The notes under the pieces are model-generated. The model was not told the origin of the DNA and ran no database searches. It saw only the letters and a list, made by a program, of their open reading frames with translations. Made by a program: the position numbers and the translations under genes. Shown piece by piece: positions 34,930-45,930 of a stretch of 64,000 nt of DNA. Numbering within the stretch: the stretch's first letter is position 1; every line of letters starts with the position of its first letter. The stretch covers positions 4,667,501 to 4,731,500 of the forward strand of contig JALMGJ010000019.1 in assembly GCA_023362775.1 (NCBI GenBank), in the 5' to 3' direction. The stretch is from Charina bottae (lineage: Eukaryota; Chordata; Lepidosauria; Squamata; Charinaidae).

Positions 34930-35924
34930 AAAAAGAATCATGAACAACCCCTGAAACAATCTACGTAAATCCAAAGAAAATCCATCCAACAGGGTCTCAA
35001 CCTTCAGTTTGGGAGATCTAGGTCTTTTTATAGCATTTAAATCAGAAATTAAATTCTCTATAAAGGCAGTCCTGTTGCTGCAGTAAGGAAAATGGAATTC
35101 AGTGATCTGTATAAATTATGCATCACTGATTTAAAATTCTCTTCTGCTTTTTTAAAAAAACAAAATTATTTGTTTATTATTATTTGTAAGCATCTTAGGT
35201 TTGTTAGTCAGGAAGGAGGTAAGAAACTAAGAAGCGATCACTGCTATCACTATCACAGATAGTTCTGAGGCATTAGCAGGCATTACAACTACAGAGCTGG
35301 CAGCTTAAAATTAATACAAAGCAAAACCTGAGAGCTGAGATTCATAGAAAGCTGAATTTTTCCACTTTGTGTGTTGCTGGGATTTTTGTATAGGTCCTGC
35401 AGAATTGCAAAATATAGAGATCTATGGTTATAACATCCTTAATCATACATACAGTGCATATGGGTGTTTATTTGTTACTTGTGAGACAGCCTATTTCTCG
35501 CTTTTCTTTGATCAAAGGGGACAGGACAGGTAATTCCATGATGGGACAGGGTGAATTTTATCTTATTTTATTTTTTCCCCACTTTGGAGCTTTAAGGCCA
35601 GATTCTTAAGCCTCCTGTCCACATCCCACACCCCTGCAGTTTGCTCCTTAATTTTTCTAAAATAGAGGAAATTCACTTGTTTTGGAGAGGAAGGGTCATA
35701 GTACATTTAACCAGTCTCTGCAATGCTTAAAGCACCCATTTTGCCCCTTAAATTCCCCAAAACTAGACAAATAGGGGTCCAATTTTTCAGTTTCACCCAC
35801 TGGGGGTTGTGGTTCTGGAAACCTGGAACATGGTCATCCATTGCCAATCCCTACATGAAAAGCTTTCAAGCTGGACCAAGAACCCCTTTTTGTTTTATCA
35901 TAATGGCATATTAATCCATTTATT
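34930..35924. other. Unassigned single-copy DNA
   Basis: No recognisable gene or element. The open frames at 35424-35609 and 35723-35914 have no domain. Confidence 0.5.
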
Positions 35925-36460
35925 TGAAGAATATCCAGAAGCTACAACTGATCCAGAATGCAGCCGCACGGGCAATTTTAGGTGGACAAAGATCAGCACA
36001 TATAACACCGCTGCTCCGCGAGCTGCACTGGGTGCCAGTCTGCTTCTGAGTCCAATTCAAGGTGTTGGTTATCACCTTTAAAGCCCTACATGGCATGGGA
36101 CCAGGTTATCTGAGGGACCGTCTCGTCCCTATTGAATCGACCCATCCCACCCGGTCATGCAGAGAGGGCATATTACGGACCCCATCTTTAAAAGAATTCC
36201 ACCTAGCGGGGTCTCGGAAGCGTGCCTTCTCTGCAGTAGCGCCTGCCCTCTAGAACATCCTTCCCCCAGGGGTGAGACAGCCCCCCTCTCTCCTGGACTT
36301 CAGGAAAAAACTGAAAACCTGGTTTTGCCACCAAGCCTGGGACAGGAGGGGAAATAGTCATTCTTGGGGATGGCTAGCATCCTAGCACGGATGGAGAACA
36401 GCCCTTATGCTCTGGATTTGAGGAAGAACTGTAGCCATCTGGATTCCATTTTATTTTATT
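35925..36460 (+). mobile_element. L2-clade LINE, left part of a copy split by Tc1
   Basis: From 'gaatatccagaagctacaac' it follows the ORF2 C-terminus (LHWVPVC, VLVITFKALHGMGPGYL, AFSAVAPAL) into the 3' UTR. At a TA site (36461-36462) a Tc1 element interrupts it. The last 140 bp resume at 38068. Confidence 0.88.
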
Positions 36461-36462
36461 TA

Positions 36463-36661
36463 CAGTGGGGCAAAAAAGTATTTAGTCAGCCACCAATTGT
36501 GCAAGTTCTCCCACTTAAAAAGATGAGAGAGGCCTGTAATTGACATCATAGGTAGACCTCAACTATGAGAGACAAAATGAGAAAACAAATCCAGACAATC
36601 ACATTGTCTGATTCGGAAAGAATTTATTAGCAAATTATGGTGGAAAATAAGTATTTGGTCA
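36463..36661 (+). repeat. Tc1 left terminal inverted repeat
   Basis: 199 bp, 197 identical to the right repeat. Differences: C against T in 'gattcgg' (36614 region) and A against T in 'tattagc'. Long repeats of this kind usually hold an outer and an inner transposase binding site. I have not delimited them. Confidence 0.93.
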
Positions 36662-36827
36662 CCTACAAACAAGCAAGATTTCTGGCTCTCACAGACCTGT
36701 AACTTCTTCTTTAAGAGGCTCCTCTGTCCTCCACTCATTACCTGTAGTAATGGCACCTGTTTGAACTTGTTATCAGTATAAAAGACACCTATCCACAACC
36801 TCAAACAGTCACACTCCAAACTCCACT

Positions 36828-37850
36828 ATGGTGAAGACCAAAGAGCTGTCGAAGGACACCAGAAACAAAATTGTAAACCTGCACCAGGCTGGGAAGACTG
36901 AATCTGCAATAGGCAAGCAGCTTGGTGTGAAGAAATCAACTGTGGGAGCAATAATTAGAAAATGGAAGACATACAAGACCACTGATAATCTCCCTCGATC
37001 TGGGGCTCCATGCAAGATCTCACCCCGTGGGGTCAAAATGATCACAAGAACGGTGAGCAAAAATCCCAGAACCACACGGGTGGACCTAGTGAATGACCTG
37101 CAGAGAGCTGGGACCAACGTAACAAAGGCTACCATCAGTAACACACTACGCCGCCAGGGACTCAGATCCTGCAGTGCCAGACGTGTCCCCCTGCTTAAGC
37201 CAGTACATGTCCGGGCCCGTCTGAAGTTTGCTAGAGAGCATTTGGATGATCCAGAAGAGGATTGGGAGAATGTCATATGGTCAGATGAAACCAAAGTAGA
37301 ACTGTTTGGTAGAAACACAACTCGTCGTGTTTGGAGGAGAGAGAATGCTGAGTTGCATCCAAAGAACACCATACCTACTGTGAAGCATGGGGGTGGCAAC
37401 ATCATGCTTTGGGGCTGTTTCTCTGCAAAGGGACCAGGACGACTGTTCCGTGTACAGGAAAGAATGAATGGGGCCATGTATCATGAGATTTTGAGTGCAA
37501 ACCTCCTTCCATCAGCAAGGGCATTGAAGATGAAACGTGGCTGGGTCTTTCAGCATGACAATGATCCCAAACACACCGCCCGGGCAACGAAGGAGTTGCT
37601 TCGTAAGAAGCATTTCAAGGTCCTGGAGTGGCCTAGCCAGTCTCCAGATCTCAACCCCATAGAAAACCTTTGGAGGGAGTTGAAAGTCCGTGTTGCCCAG
37701 CGACAGCCCCAAAACATCACTGCTCTAGAGGAGATCTGCATGGAGGAATGGGCCAACATACCAGCAACAGTGTGTGCCAACCTTGTGAAGACTTACAGAA
37801 AACATTTGACTTCTGTCATTGCCAACAAAGGATATATAACAAAGTATTGA
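36828..37850 (+). CDS. Tc1-family DD34E transposase, intact
   Basis: The 340-residue length is normal for Tc1-type transposases. The N-terminal half (about residues 1-115) is a paired-like double helix-turn-helix that would bind the inverted repeats; a GRRR-like linker is not obvious. The catalytic core has D153 (WSDET), D244 (QHDNDPKHT) and E279 (PIENLW). The 34 residues between the last two give DD34[12 protein letters not shown] glycine-rich box lies near residues 188-197. The ATG at 36828 follows a TATA-like 'cagtataaaag' near 36775. Stop TGA is at 37848. The product cuts out and reinserts its own element. The frame has no stop or frameshift, so it could be functional. Confidence 0.95.
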   Translation: MVKTKELSKDTRNKIVNLHQAGKTESAIGKQLGVKKSTVGAIIRKWKTYKTTDNLPRSGAPCKISPRGVKMITRTVSKNPRTTRVDLVNDLQRAGTNVTKATISNTLRRQGLRSCSARRVPLLKPVHVRARLKFAREHLDDPEEDWENVIWSDETKVELFGRNTTRRVWRRENAELHPKNTIPTVKHGGGNIMLWGCFSAKGPGRLFRVQERMNGAMYHEILSANLLPSARALKMKRGWVFQHDNDPKHTARATKELLRKKHFKVLEWPSQSPDLNPIENLWRELKVRVAQRQPQNITALEEICMEEWANIPATVCANLVKTYRKHLTSVIANKGYITKY

Positions 37851-37866
37851 GATGAACTTTTGATAT

Positions 37867-38065
37867 TGACCAAATACTTATTTTCCACCATAATTTGCAA
37901 ATAAATTCTTTCCAAATCAGACAATGTGATTGTCTGGATTTGTTTTCTCATTTTGTCTCTCATAGTTGAGGTCTACCTATGATGTCAATTACAGGCCTCT
38001 CTCATCTTTTTAAGTGGGAGAACTTGCACAATTGGTGGCTGACTAAATACTTTTTTGCCCCACTG
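37867..38065 (-). repeat. Tc1 right terminal inverted repeat
   Basis: Inverted partner of the left repeat, ending TTTTTTGCCCCACTG beside the TA duplication. Confidence 0.93.
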
Positions 38066-38067
38066 TA

Positions 38068-38205
38068 TATCTTTTAATAATTATAATGATATTATATATT
38101 TATTTCACTTTTATTGTGATTTGTTGTGTATTTTAACTCCGATTTTATTGTAAACCGTCCAGAGTTCCCCCTTCGGGGGAAGATGGGCGGTAATATAAAT
38201 AAAAT
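38068..38205 (+). mobile_element. L2-clade LINE, right part of the copy split by Tc1
   Basis: It continues the 3' UTR and carries the end signature 'gtaaaccgtccagagttcc' (38150-38168) and 'gatgggcggtaatataaat'. Confidence 0.88.
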
Positions 38206-38252
38206 AAATGAATGAATGAATGAATGAATAAATAAATAAATGAATAAATAAA
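38206..38252. repeat. (AATG)n(AATA)n tail microsatellite
   Basis: It continues straight from the L2 3' terminus, so it is the LINE's own tail, grown by slippage. Confidence 0.85.
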
Positions 38253-39385
38253 TTTTATCCTATGTGCACATGCACACCCAAGTACTGATTCAAGATATTG
38301 CAATTCCATAAGGCACTTTCATACCTCAAGTGGAATTTGCGGCTGCCCTAGTTGTCTTTATGCAATGCAGAAAACATTTTGCCTTCTCCAGCCTGCTGGA
38401 TCATTCTGTAAGAAAGGATCTGCTAAGGAATATATGCCACAAGGAACACAGCTCTGTGCCCTGTTTGATTGCTCACTTCCTTTGTCAGCAATTAATCTTT
38501 ACCGTCACTTTTATGGAATGGCACTTGTGATTTACTCAAGTATTTAGCAAGGGTCAATAACAGCTGTGTAATATAGGCATAGTAAAAGCAATACAATTAC
38601 TGAAATTACTCACCTTGAGATGCTAGACTGTCACTGAACCCGTTGTTGCCTTTGCTATTTGTTTCTTCTAAGGGTGTGCAAAACCTGACCATTGATTTCT
38701 GTGGATGTATCCAGTTTTCTGCAGGCTATCAATAGATATTGGAATACTCCTCTGCAACAATAGATTTCTTAGGATTTGGGGCAGTGCAAAACCCAATCAC
38801 AGCTGTGTGTTAAATTCAAATTATCTCCATTATGCTTCTTCATTCAAGATGAAAAACCATCATCCAAATCTAATACATCTCGTTTTGCCCTTGGAGTTAC
38901 TGCTAAAGTTATGAGTGAAAATGGTTGCTCCCTGGCTTAGATAAATGTGTTGGCATCTTGTAATGCTCATCCCACATAAGATGTGAACATTATAAGCCCC
39001 AGATTCTTTTTTGGCATGGAGTAGCAGGTGGAGGCTGGCTGGGAGGGAGTGGAAGGTTTGGGACTCCATGGTCAGGGAAATTCAGCTCTGGTTCAGGAAG
39101 AAAGACAAGCTGTTCCGAAGCCGACCAGGGATGGGGAAATCACTCGTGTTTACGGTAGCTCTTTCTGAGTCCTTTGTGCTTCACCCTCAATTGCAGAAGC
39201 AAATAGGGGTGAAGATGCCACAGTTCCAAAACTCCTGAACTAAAATATTGCTTGGAAAATCAATGCTTTAACTTATATTGTGCATCACCATCATGTTAAA
39301 TGAAAGGATCTGAAAGACAAGGATGATGTTGCCTCAGATTACATATCTGTATGCTTATAAATGAATACATTGGGGCTAGATAAGA
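38253..39385. other. Unassigned single-copy DNA
   Basis: No recognisable gene or element. Short frames only. Confidence 0.5.
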
Positions 39386-39393
39386 GTCTAGTT

Positions 39394-39712
39394 CAGGGTT
39401 TTCCAAAGTGCCGCCGCTGGCGACACACCGGCGGCGGCGGCGGCGCGGCACGTGCGTGCACAGCGACAGCACGGGGCTGAGGCGCATGTGCACGGCGGTG
39501 GCGCGGGGGGCGGCGCGCGCGCATGGTGGCAGCACGGGGGGCGTGCGGCAGCGTGCGCGTGCACGGTGGCGGTGGCAGCGGCAGCGGCGGCAGCCTCCGC
39601 TAAAACGCCGAAGCCACGCCGCTGCCACGGCCGCCGTGCATGTGCACGCCGCTGCTTCCGGCTGGTGTGGTGACACACTTTTGTGTCGCGACACACAGTT
39701 TGGAAAGCTCTG
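39394..39712. mobile_element. GC-rich hAT-type non-autonomous element
   Basis: Terminal inverted repeats are CAGGGTTTTCCAAAGTG and CACAGTTTGGAAAGCTCTG (inverted). The 8-bp flanks GTCTAGTT and GTCTAGAT differ by one base. An 8-bp duplication with CAG-starting ends is typical of hAT elements. The interior, about 240 bp, is extremely CpG-rich (GGC/CGG runs) in strong contrast to its surroundings. The open frames there on both strands are composition artefacts. It shares its ends and a 'tgtgtcgcgacaca'-like motif with the element at 40160. Confidence 0.8.
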
Positions 39713-39720
39713 GTCTAGAT

Positions 39721-40151
39721 ATTCATTGTGAAGCTCGAAGAACTTTTGCCATCCTGACTCCTGGATACTTTGGCAAAAATGAACAGAGGAACATATCCTC
39801 TGGTATCAAGCTATGTTTCCACCACACTGTTTGCATTATAGATTTAAATGATTTAAGTCAGGGATTCTTTGTTCATAGGATGCCTGTAAAGAATGAAATT
39901 GGTGAGACAGGTACCAGCAGTTCCCAGACTAAAGAGAACCATGATGTCAACACAGTTTTGGTGCCTATGAAAGCACTCAGGAGAATGATTAAGTATTCAT
40001 TGATTCAGAAAGGTGGGAGGAAAAAAGCCTAGTATTTAAACCCTGAAGCTCAGACCAAAGTAACATTTTTTTACTTCTTCATACTGCATTGGGTAAAATG
40101 TCTGTATTAGATTTGAGATTTGATCAATTTGACTGACTAGAGTATACCATT
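39721..40151. other. Unassigned single-copy DNA
   Basis: No recognisable gene or element. Confidence 0.5.
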
Positions 40152-40159
40152 ATGTACAA

Positions 40160-40396
40160 CAGAGCTTTCCAAATGGTGTGTCGGGACACGTTAGTGTGTC
40201 GGCTGCAGTGCCTGGGTGTGTCGCTGCTGCTGCTGCTGCCTTCGAAACCTGCCAGGATTCCGCGCAGGTCCTAGTGCCTGCCTTGTGCCCTGCTGTAAGA
40301 GTGTGTGGCGAAATGATGCCCTGCTGTAAGAGTGTGTCGCGAAATGATGCATGTCTAAAAAGTGTGTCACCAACATGAAAAGTTTGGAAAGCTCTG
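40160..40396. mobile_element. hAT-type non-autonomous element, perfect ends
   Basis: Perfect 14-bp terminal inverted repeats (CAGAGCTTTCCAAA) and a perfect 8-bp duplication, ATGTACAA, at 40152-40159 and 40397-40404. At 237 bp it is too short to code. It needs a hAT transposase made elsewhere. Inside is a direct repeat, 'atgccctgctgtaagagtgt' (near 40287 and 40315). It is related to 39394-39712. Confidence 0.92.
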
Positions 40397-40542
40397 ATGT
40401 ACAATGTGTCAAAAAACATATGCTTATCACTTTCACCTGAACATTCATCTTATAGTCTTCCAGAATCATACTTTTTTGCTGTCATGTTTGAAAACAGGTC
40501 TGATTCAGCATAAGAAAGTATTTGCTGGATCACTGTACACCT

Positions 40543-40680
40543 GCGAGAAGGAGAAGGAGAAGGAGAAGGAGAAGGAGGAGGGAGGGAGGGAGGGAGGGAG
40601 GGAGGGAGGGAGGAAGGAAGGAAGGAAGGAAGGAAGGAAGGAAGGAAGGAAGGAAGGAAGGAAGGAAGGAAGGAAGGGAA
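40543..40680. repeat. (GGAGAA)n(GGGA)n(GGAA)n compound microsatellite
   Basis: Three successive purine motifs with sharp borders near 40578 and 40612. It encodes artificial Lys/Glu/Gly frames. Confidence 0.95.
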
Positions 40681-40879
40681 AGCTGAGTTTCACTTGAATT
40701 TAGTGTAAGTCACTTTGAAACTTCTAGTGTAGGGGCTTTGTTGCTGCTTGCACCTGACCATGACATACTCTGGCAATGTCTTTTTTTTCTTTTTTTGGTC
40801 ATGTCTTCTTGATATTGCCTTCAGTTCATCATCAGCCCATGAGTGAAACAGACTTACAGTAAGTAGCCCTTGGCTATAC

Positions 40880-40965
40880 CAGTGTTGATGATGATGCTAT
40901 CTGTTCAATCATGTCCAATTCTTGGAGATTCTATGGGCCAGCTCTCTGCACAGTGTTACCAGTGT
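40880..40965 (-). mobile_element. RTE-like 3' end scrap
   Basis: 'ttcaatcatgtccaattctt' and 'gggccagctctctgca' resemble the reverse complement of an RTE/BovB-related 3' end, more diverged than at 24.0 kb. Confidence 0.5.
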
Positions 40966-41034
40966 TAAAGTAAGCTTTTTCCCCCCTCCCTTATTCCAAC
41001 ATTGTGCAAGGGCAGCCTCAAAGTGGATAAAATA

Positions 41035-41747
41035 AAATAAACCAACCGAAACCCTTCAGAACATCGTAAGTAAACCAAAAGACCCAGTAGCCCAAGAAGA
41101 AAAAACAGGAATTAGCTACAACATACAGTGTAAAGACTGTAACAGCCACTATGTAGGACAGACTGGCAGAAGACTAGCAGAACGCATCCACGAACACCAA
41201 CTAGCAGTCAGAAGACACAATGAAAACTCCTTAATCTCACAGCACATGGACAGACTTAACCATACTTTCAACTGAGAAACTATGAGCATCTTAAACCAAG
41301 CCAAATCCAAAAATGCTAGAGAATTCCTGGAAGCTTGGCACTCAGACAAAGCAGCCATCAACAGACACATAGAGGTAAACAACATTTACATACCATTCAT
41401 AAGAGACAATAGAACAGCCAGAAGACTAGAACACCTCTTGGCCAACAATCAACACCCAGATATGCAAAGATTAACACCAAGATTAGCACCAGAAGAACAA
41501 TCAAACAGCACAATATACCCTAATCAAGGAACTATTACCTCAGTCAATTAACCAAGTAGCAAAGAACAGCCCAATCAAGGAACTCCTAAGGGGAGAACAA
41601 CACCTCCACCAACACAAGCAGGACAAGCCAGGGTATATAAACAGAGAGCAAGTTCCACTCCCTTTTCGCACTGAAGATGTTGCCTAGTCTGGCAATAAAA
41701 CGTCTGCAAGAAAACAACAAGGCTCAGAGAGCACCAAGGACTCTACA
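41035..41747 (+). mobile_element. Penelope-like element, 5'-truncated (family B)
   Basis: An 11-bp duplication, TGGATAAAATA, lies at 41024-41034 and 41748-41758. The 713 bp contain the C-terminal GIY-YIG endonuclease region and then the non-coding 3' part with CTGAAGA (41671-41677) and its hairpin. Here GAAAC has changed to TAAAAC. This copy identifies the short family B pieces at 10, 20.9 and 29 kb as Penelope-like, because they match its 3' half. Confidence 0.88.
41095..41551 (+). pseudogene. Penelope-like GIY-YIG endonuclease C-terminal fragment
   Basis: The frame reads YNIQCKDCNSHYVGQTGRRL, then IHEHQLAVRRH, matching the Penelope-type GIY-YIG module with its CxxC-like cysteines, HYVGQT and a conserved Arg. 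An in-frame TGA at 41273-41275 replaces the expected codon. The same frame then stays open to the natural stop at 41549. The RT is missing because of 5' truncation. In an intact element this domain nicks the target DNA. Here it is dead. Confidence 0.8.
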
Positions 41748-41758
41748 TGGATAAAATA

Positions 41759-41990
41759 TGTTACACATTGTCACCCATTGTCTTGGGGGGAAGTCAGGTG
41801 TCTGCAGTGATGTGAAATAGAGATAGAGAAAGGAGAGGGATTGAGAGTCAACCATCTTGGAAGACAAGATAATAAAAGTATTCCATCCATCCATCCATCC
41901 ATCCATCCATCCATCTATCCATCCATCCTATTTATATAGCCATCCAATTGACCTGTGACTCAGAGTGGCTATATAAATTGATTTATATAT
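41759..41990. repeat. (ATCC)n microsatellite and LINE-like end
   Basis: The ATCC run, 41883-41928, is followed by 'tatttatatagccatcc', the same kind of minus-strand LINE 3' junction as at 6304. Confidence 0.65.
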
Positions 41991-43570
41991 TATATATTTA
42001 TTAATATTCCCCCTTTGTTTTTGAGGGAAGGGCTAATGTGATTGATTGATTGACTATCTAGTTATGGTTGAGAAAGAAAAAACATGTGAGGATTTCATTC
42101 TAATGTCAGCCTATTCCTTTTGCAATTGCTGAGATCATGTGTCAAAGCACAGTTTTAAGTGAACTATGAAAAAGACTACAACTGCTAAGCTAAGCTTATG
42201 CTCTATATTTTGTACAAAAAGATAATAATAATAATGCTATCTTTGTTAGAAAAGATTAGGGCATGCATTCTCAGTGATTAAAACAATGTAGCAGACAGTG
42301 ACATCTGGTGACAGAATGTAGAATTACAAAATAGCCCTCTGACTTTCGAAGAAATTAGCAGTATCTAGCAACCAAGAGCTTAGAATTGAAGAATACAAAT
42401 TATGCAAGAAGGTGAACAATAAGTGTTCTCAGGTCCTTTGAAGCAGACATTGTATTTAGGCAGATACACTGGGTTATGGGGAAGATGCTTTTATTAAAAC
42501 CAATAACATGACTAGAAGGCTGCATCTGAAGAAATCATACCTTTTTTTAAAAAAAGTCTGTGATGGGAGGAGCATAAAGATATTGCTTCCTTTCATCTCC
42601 ACATGAATCCTGCTAATGTTTTCTGTGAAAACCTGTGAGAAGAGATCAGGCTAAATCAGATATAGAAAAGAACTGCTTTGTTGTCAAGAAGTTAGACAAT
42701 GATATTGGTCAGGGAGAAGTAGCTGCAAGTTCTTGATCCAAGGGCAACTGTTAAATATTTTAATACGATGGAAGCAAGGTGTGAAAAATAGAAGAGAAAT
42801 TGGGCCAATTCTCACTGCAAAGGTCAGAAACTTTCAATCTGGAAATTGCCAAGCTGGGCAGAGTAAAGGGAACTGAGTTCTGACTGTATGTCCACTGTGC
42901 ATTCTGAGAGAAGAACTTTGGACATTTTAAAAGCCTTGGATTGCAAAACAAGAAATGCTGACTGTCTTCCCCTCCTCTCTTTCCAGCTGGCTAAAAATCA
43001 CTTGTCAAGCCGGATAAGTTGGTCAAGAATAGCTATTGCTCTTAGGCATTGTTCATCTTGTCTTGTGGAATCAGGTTGGGAATATCAACCTCAGGTCAGC
43101 GCTTCCTGGAGAAATGGCGAGATCCCCACAGCTTTGAAAGAAACAGTGGTGAAATATTTGTGGAAGAAAACAAGTTTCAAGGCTATGGTTTTGGATAATT
43201 GCCCCCAATGTTACTTCTGTCATATAGGATCAAGGTGATGCAACATTGACCTCTTAACTTCAGGTAGTGTTGGAGGATACATTATCAAATTCAATCTGGA
43301 TCCTGAGCTGGCTATATGATGACATTGTGCCCATCTTTGAGGACAAGCTCATGTGAATGCTACTTGCCCATCTTTGAGACCAGCTAGATTTGGACCACAT
43401 ACATCTGGAATTGATTGTCGTCATCATCATCACCATCCGATTATCACAGCCCTTTAGAAAAATTCTAAAGACTCCTTCTTCTTTGACCTTTTCTTTTATG
43501 GGACTGCTCTTGTTTTTCAGCTGCAATAGTATGTTATATTGTAGCACAGATGAGGCTAGATGTTTCTGAT
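41991..43570. other. Unassigned single-copy DNA
   Basis: No supported gene. The frame at 42888-43238 has no recognisable domain. Confidence 0.5.
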
Positions 43571-43576
43571 TACTGC

Positions 43577-43585
43577 AAGTATATG

Positions 43586-43664
<79 letters not shown>
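43577..43664. repeat. (TATATG)n microsatellite
   Basis: About fourteen hexamer units. They produce artificial (Met-Tyr)n and (Cys-Ile)n frames. Confidence 0.95.
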
Positions 43665-44815
43665 ATTTCTATGGGATTATATTATGTATGCTACTATATT
43701 CAAGGGTTTTTCCCTTACAGGCACTCCTGAAATAATATACTGTGGGTGTGTAAAAAAAAAAAAAGTACACACAGACACAGACAGACAGACACACTTGTAA
43801 GTGCTGTAGAGATATGGGATCAAAACCTTGCTCCACAATTAAAATCACTGGATGACTTCAGGCATGCTATGTTTAGTTTAGTCTCATTTACAATTTAATT
43901 CAACTTTCAAACTGGATGTGAAGGAAAACAACACCAACACCTAAGTAATGCCTTGCTGTTAGCCCTTGGTTCCTTCCTTGGACTGGGTACAAATGAAATA
44001 AATAAAAAGACTCTGCAACAAAGGTGTGGACAAGGTTAAATGTCTGCTGAGGGGGAGAAATATCCTGTTGTTGTTGTTTTTTAAAGTATGGGGAAAGGAA
44101 GAAAGATTTCTTCAAACACCCAGAAACTAACAGCTTGCTGTACAATTCAATGGATTCCGAGACTGGAATCTTTCATAGTCATTCAAATGTGGAAACATCA
44201 GGAATGCTGCAATCTGTTTCTAATGCAGGAAGGACTTTACCTGTCACAATCCAAGAGGCAATTCAGATGTTTAAGTGTGTCTACAGGGATTGATTAAGTG
44301 CCAAACAGTGTGGATAGATTTTTCGAAAAGGCTTGAGCTACTCACAAGGCTCATTGACTGCTGGATAATGTCCTTACTCTTTCATTGATTTTCAAGCTAT
44401 TATGATAATCTAGTTTGACCTTTTGAACAACACAGCCAAGCTGCGCTCCCTTCCGTAATTCACACAACAAACCTATGGCTCAAGCAAAACCAAACAGGCA
44501 CTCTGCCATTCCTGTCCATCAATATTGATCAATTCAAATGACCCACAACAGTCACAAAGCTTCTTCCAGTGTTGTGAGCTTCACAAACCTAATCTTATTG
44601 TGGAGTTGATTCTCAGTTCAAGAGTGACCAATTGGCCAGTGGAAATTTATATTGGAGTATGCAAAGCCACATAAAATGTTTATATTGGAACAGGCAAGAG
44701 AAGTGTTATGGAGAAGTGCTTAACAAGAAAGCCTGGGGAGGAATTGAGCTGGTGAGGAATAGGCTGGGGTGGGGAGACAAGTAAGTTTAGAATGTGTTTT
44801 ATCTGATCATGAAAA
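43665..44815. other. Unassigned single-copy DNA
   Basis: No recognisable gene or element. Confidence 0.5.
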
Positions 44816-44816
44816 A

Positions 44817-44885
44817 AGGTAAGTAGAGCTGGACACCATTGATACCTGGATGGGTGATCAGTAGGGAATTCTAGGGCTATATTCA
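44817..44885 (+). mobile_element. 5S-like SINE scrap
   Basis: 'gtagagctggacaccattga' and 'tacctggatgggtgatcag' resemble the 3' half of a 5S rRNA-type promoter ('tacttggatgggagacc'). Only about 65 bp remain. It may be an element remnant rather than a 5S gene. Confidence 0.4.
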
Positions 44886-45052
44886 AGACTTGGAACTTTA
44901 AAAAAAACATATTGGAAGAAGGAATATTTCTGCCAAGGAAAGCACATGGGCATGACTATAGAGTAACCAGGAGCTGAGTTCAAGCTGAAGGAAACTTTTC
45001 TGTTCTCTATAGTAGGGATGAACAACTTGAGGATCTCTTCCTGCAGCCTCTA

Positions 45053-45190
45053 GAGCAGTCGTTCTCAACTTTTTGACCCTGGAGGAACCCTTGAAATACT
45101 TTTCAGGCCTTGGGGAACCGCTGCACATTCAGGCTCAAAGATAGGCCATAAATTACAAAATTATTATATTTGTTTCATGTGCAGACCATT
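45053..45190. mobile_element. hAT-type element, truncated by a Penelope insertion
   Basis: It begins CAGTCGTTCTCAACTTTTTG and continues 'accctggaggaacccttgaa'. This is the reverse of the right end of the element at 52431-52706, so the two are one family in opposite orientation. The other end is not found. Confidence 0.65.
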
Positions 45191-45194
45191 AACA

Positions 45195-45930
45195 GAGTTG
45201 TATAGTCGAAGGCTTTCACGGCCGGAATCCGATGGTTGTTGTGGGTTTTCCGGGCTGTGTGGCCGTGTTCTGGAAGTTTTGGTCCCTAACGTTTCGCCAC
45301 TAGCTGTGGCTGGCATCTTCAGAGGACAGGAGCACAGCTAGAAGATTCTCTCTGTGCCCAAGTGGAGGGTGTGTGTTCCTGCTGGTGTTTATAGCTGCTG
45401 AGAGGTCATTTGCAAGAGATTGGGAGAGGGTTTTTTGTGGTGATTAGGGGGTGTGGTGCTGTCGTGTGTGGGATTAGCATATCTATTGTGTGAGTTGTTT
45501 GTATATTTCTGTGGTTGAGTAGAGTTCGTTGACCTTTTGCAAGCTGTGTTTTTCAGGACTGGCAGCCAGGTTTTGCTGATCTTTAGGCTTTCTTCTTTTT
45601 ATTGAAACTGTGTTGGTGTTTATGTATTTCAATGGCTTCTCTGTACAGTCTAACATAGTGGCTGTTGGTGTTGTCCAGTATTTCTGTGTTTTCAAATAAG
45701 ATTTGGTGACCAGTTTGTTTGAGAGCATGTTCAGCTATTGCAGATTTTTTTCAGGTTGCTGTAGTCTGCAGTGTCTTTCATGTTCTTTTATCCTGGTGTG
45801 GATGCTGCGTTTTGTGGTCCCAATGTATACTTGTCCACAGCTGCAGGGTATGCAGTAAACTCCTGCAGTGGTGAGGTTTACCACATACCCTGCGGTTTAC
45901 CGCATACCCTGCAGCTGAAGCATGGACAAC
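45195..45930 (-). mobile_element. Penelope-like element, 3' part (family C)
   Basis: The minus strand reads an endonuclease C-terminus with GVYCIPCSCGQVYIGTT and then RIKEHERHC (from about 45880 downward): the GIY-YIG signature with its zinc-finger-like cysteines. Further down is 'REAIEI.K' text near 45640. The 3' non-coding part holds CTGAAGA (complement of 45316-45322), a GCC..GGC hairpin and GAAAC (complement of 45291-45295) followed by GTTAG. Its outer end, 'tatagtcgaaggctttcacgg', is at 45202. Frameshifts disable the coding part. The right edge (45832-45930) is a small foldback. No clear duplication is seen. Confidence 0.85.

Larger units (their letters stand above)
36463..38065 (+). mobile_element. 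Complete Tc1/mariner-type DNA transposon
   Basis: This 1,603-bp element starts CAGTGGGGCAAAAAAG, ends with its inverted complement, and is flanked by TA on both sides (36461-36462, 38066-38067), the standard Tc1/mariner target duplication. The terminal inverted repeats are 199 bp (36463-36661 and 37867-38065) and differ at only two positions. One uninterrupted 340-codon transposase frame lies between them. All parts needed for movement look intact. It sits in an L2 tail that is itself decayed, so it arrived well after that L2. Confidence 0.95.

Noticed and set aside
36809..37477. 222-codon minus-strand frame inside the Tc1 element
   Set aside because: It is antisense to the intact transposase, whose catalytic motifs make the plus frame the real one.
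39296..39731. Several overlapping Ala/Arg/His-rich frames on both strands
   Set aside because: Stop-poor composition of the CpG-rich hAT core explains them. Frames on both strands are equally open and end at the element borders.
44817..44885. 5S rRNA gene
   Set aside because: Only about half of a diverged 5S-like promoter is present, there is no terminator context, and similar scraps at 4.9 and 60.9 kb suggest SINE remnants.
45195..45330. Target duplication for the family C Penelope copy (TAACAG on both sides)
   Set aside because: Six bases near but not at the element borders are too weak. The right border is itself rearranged.
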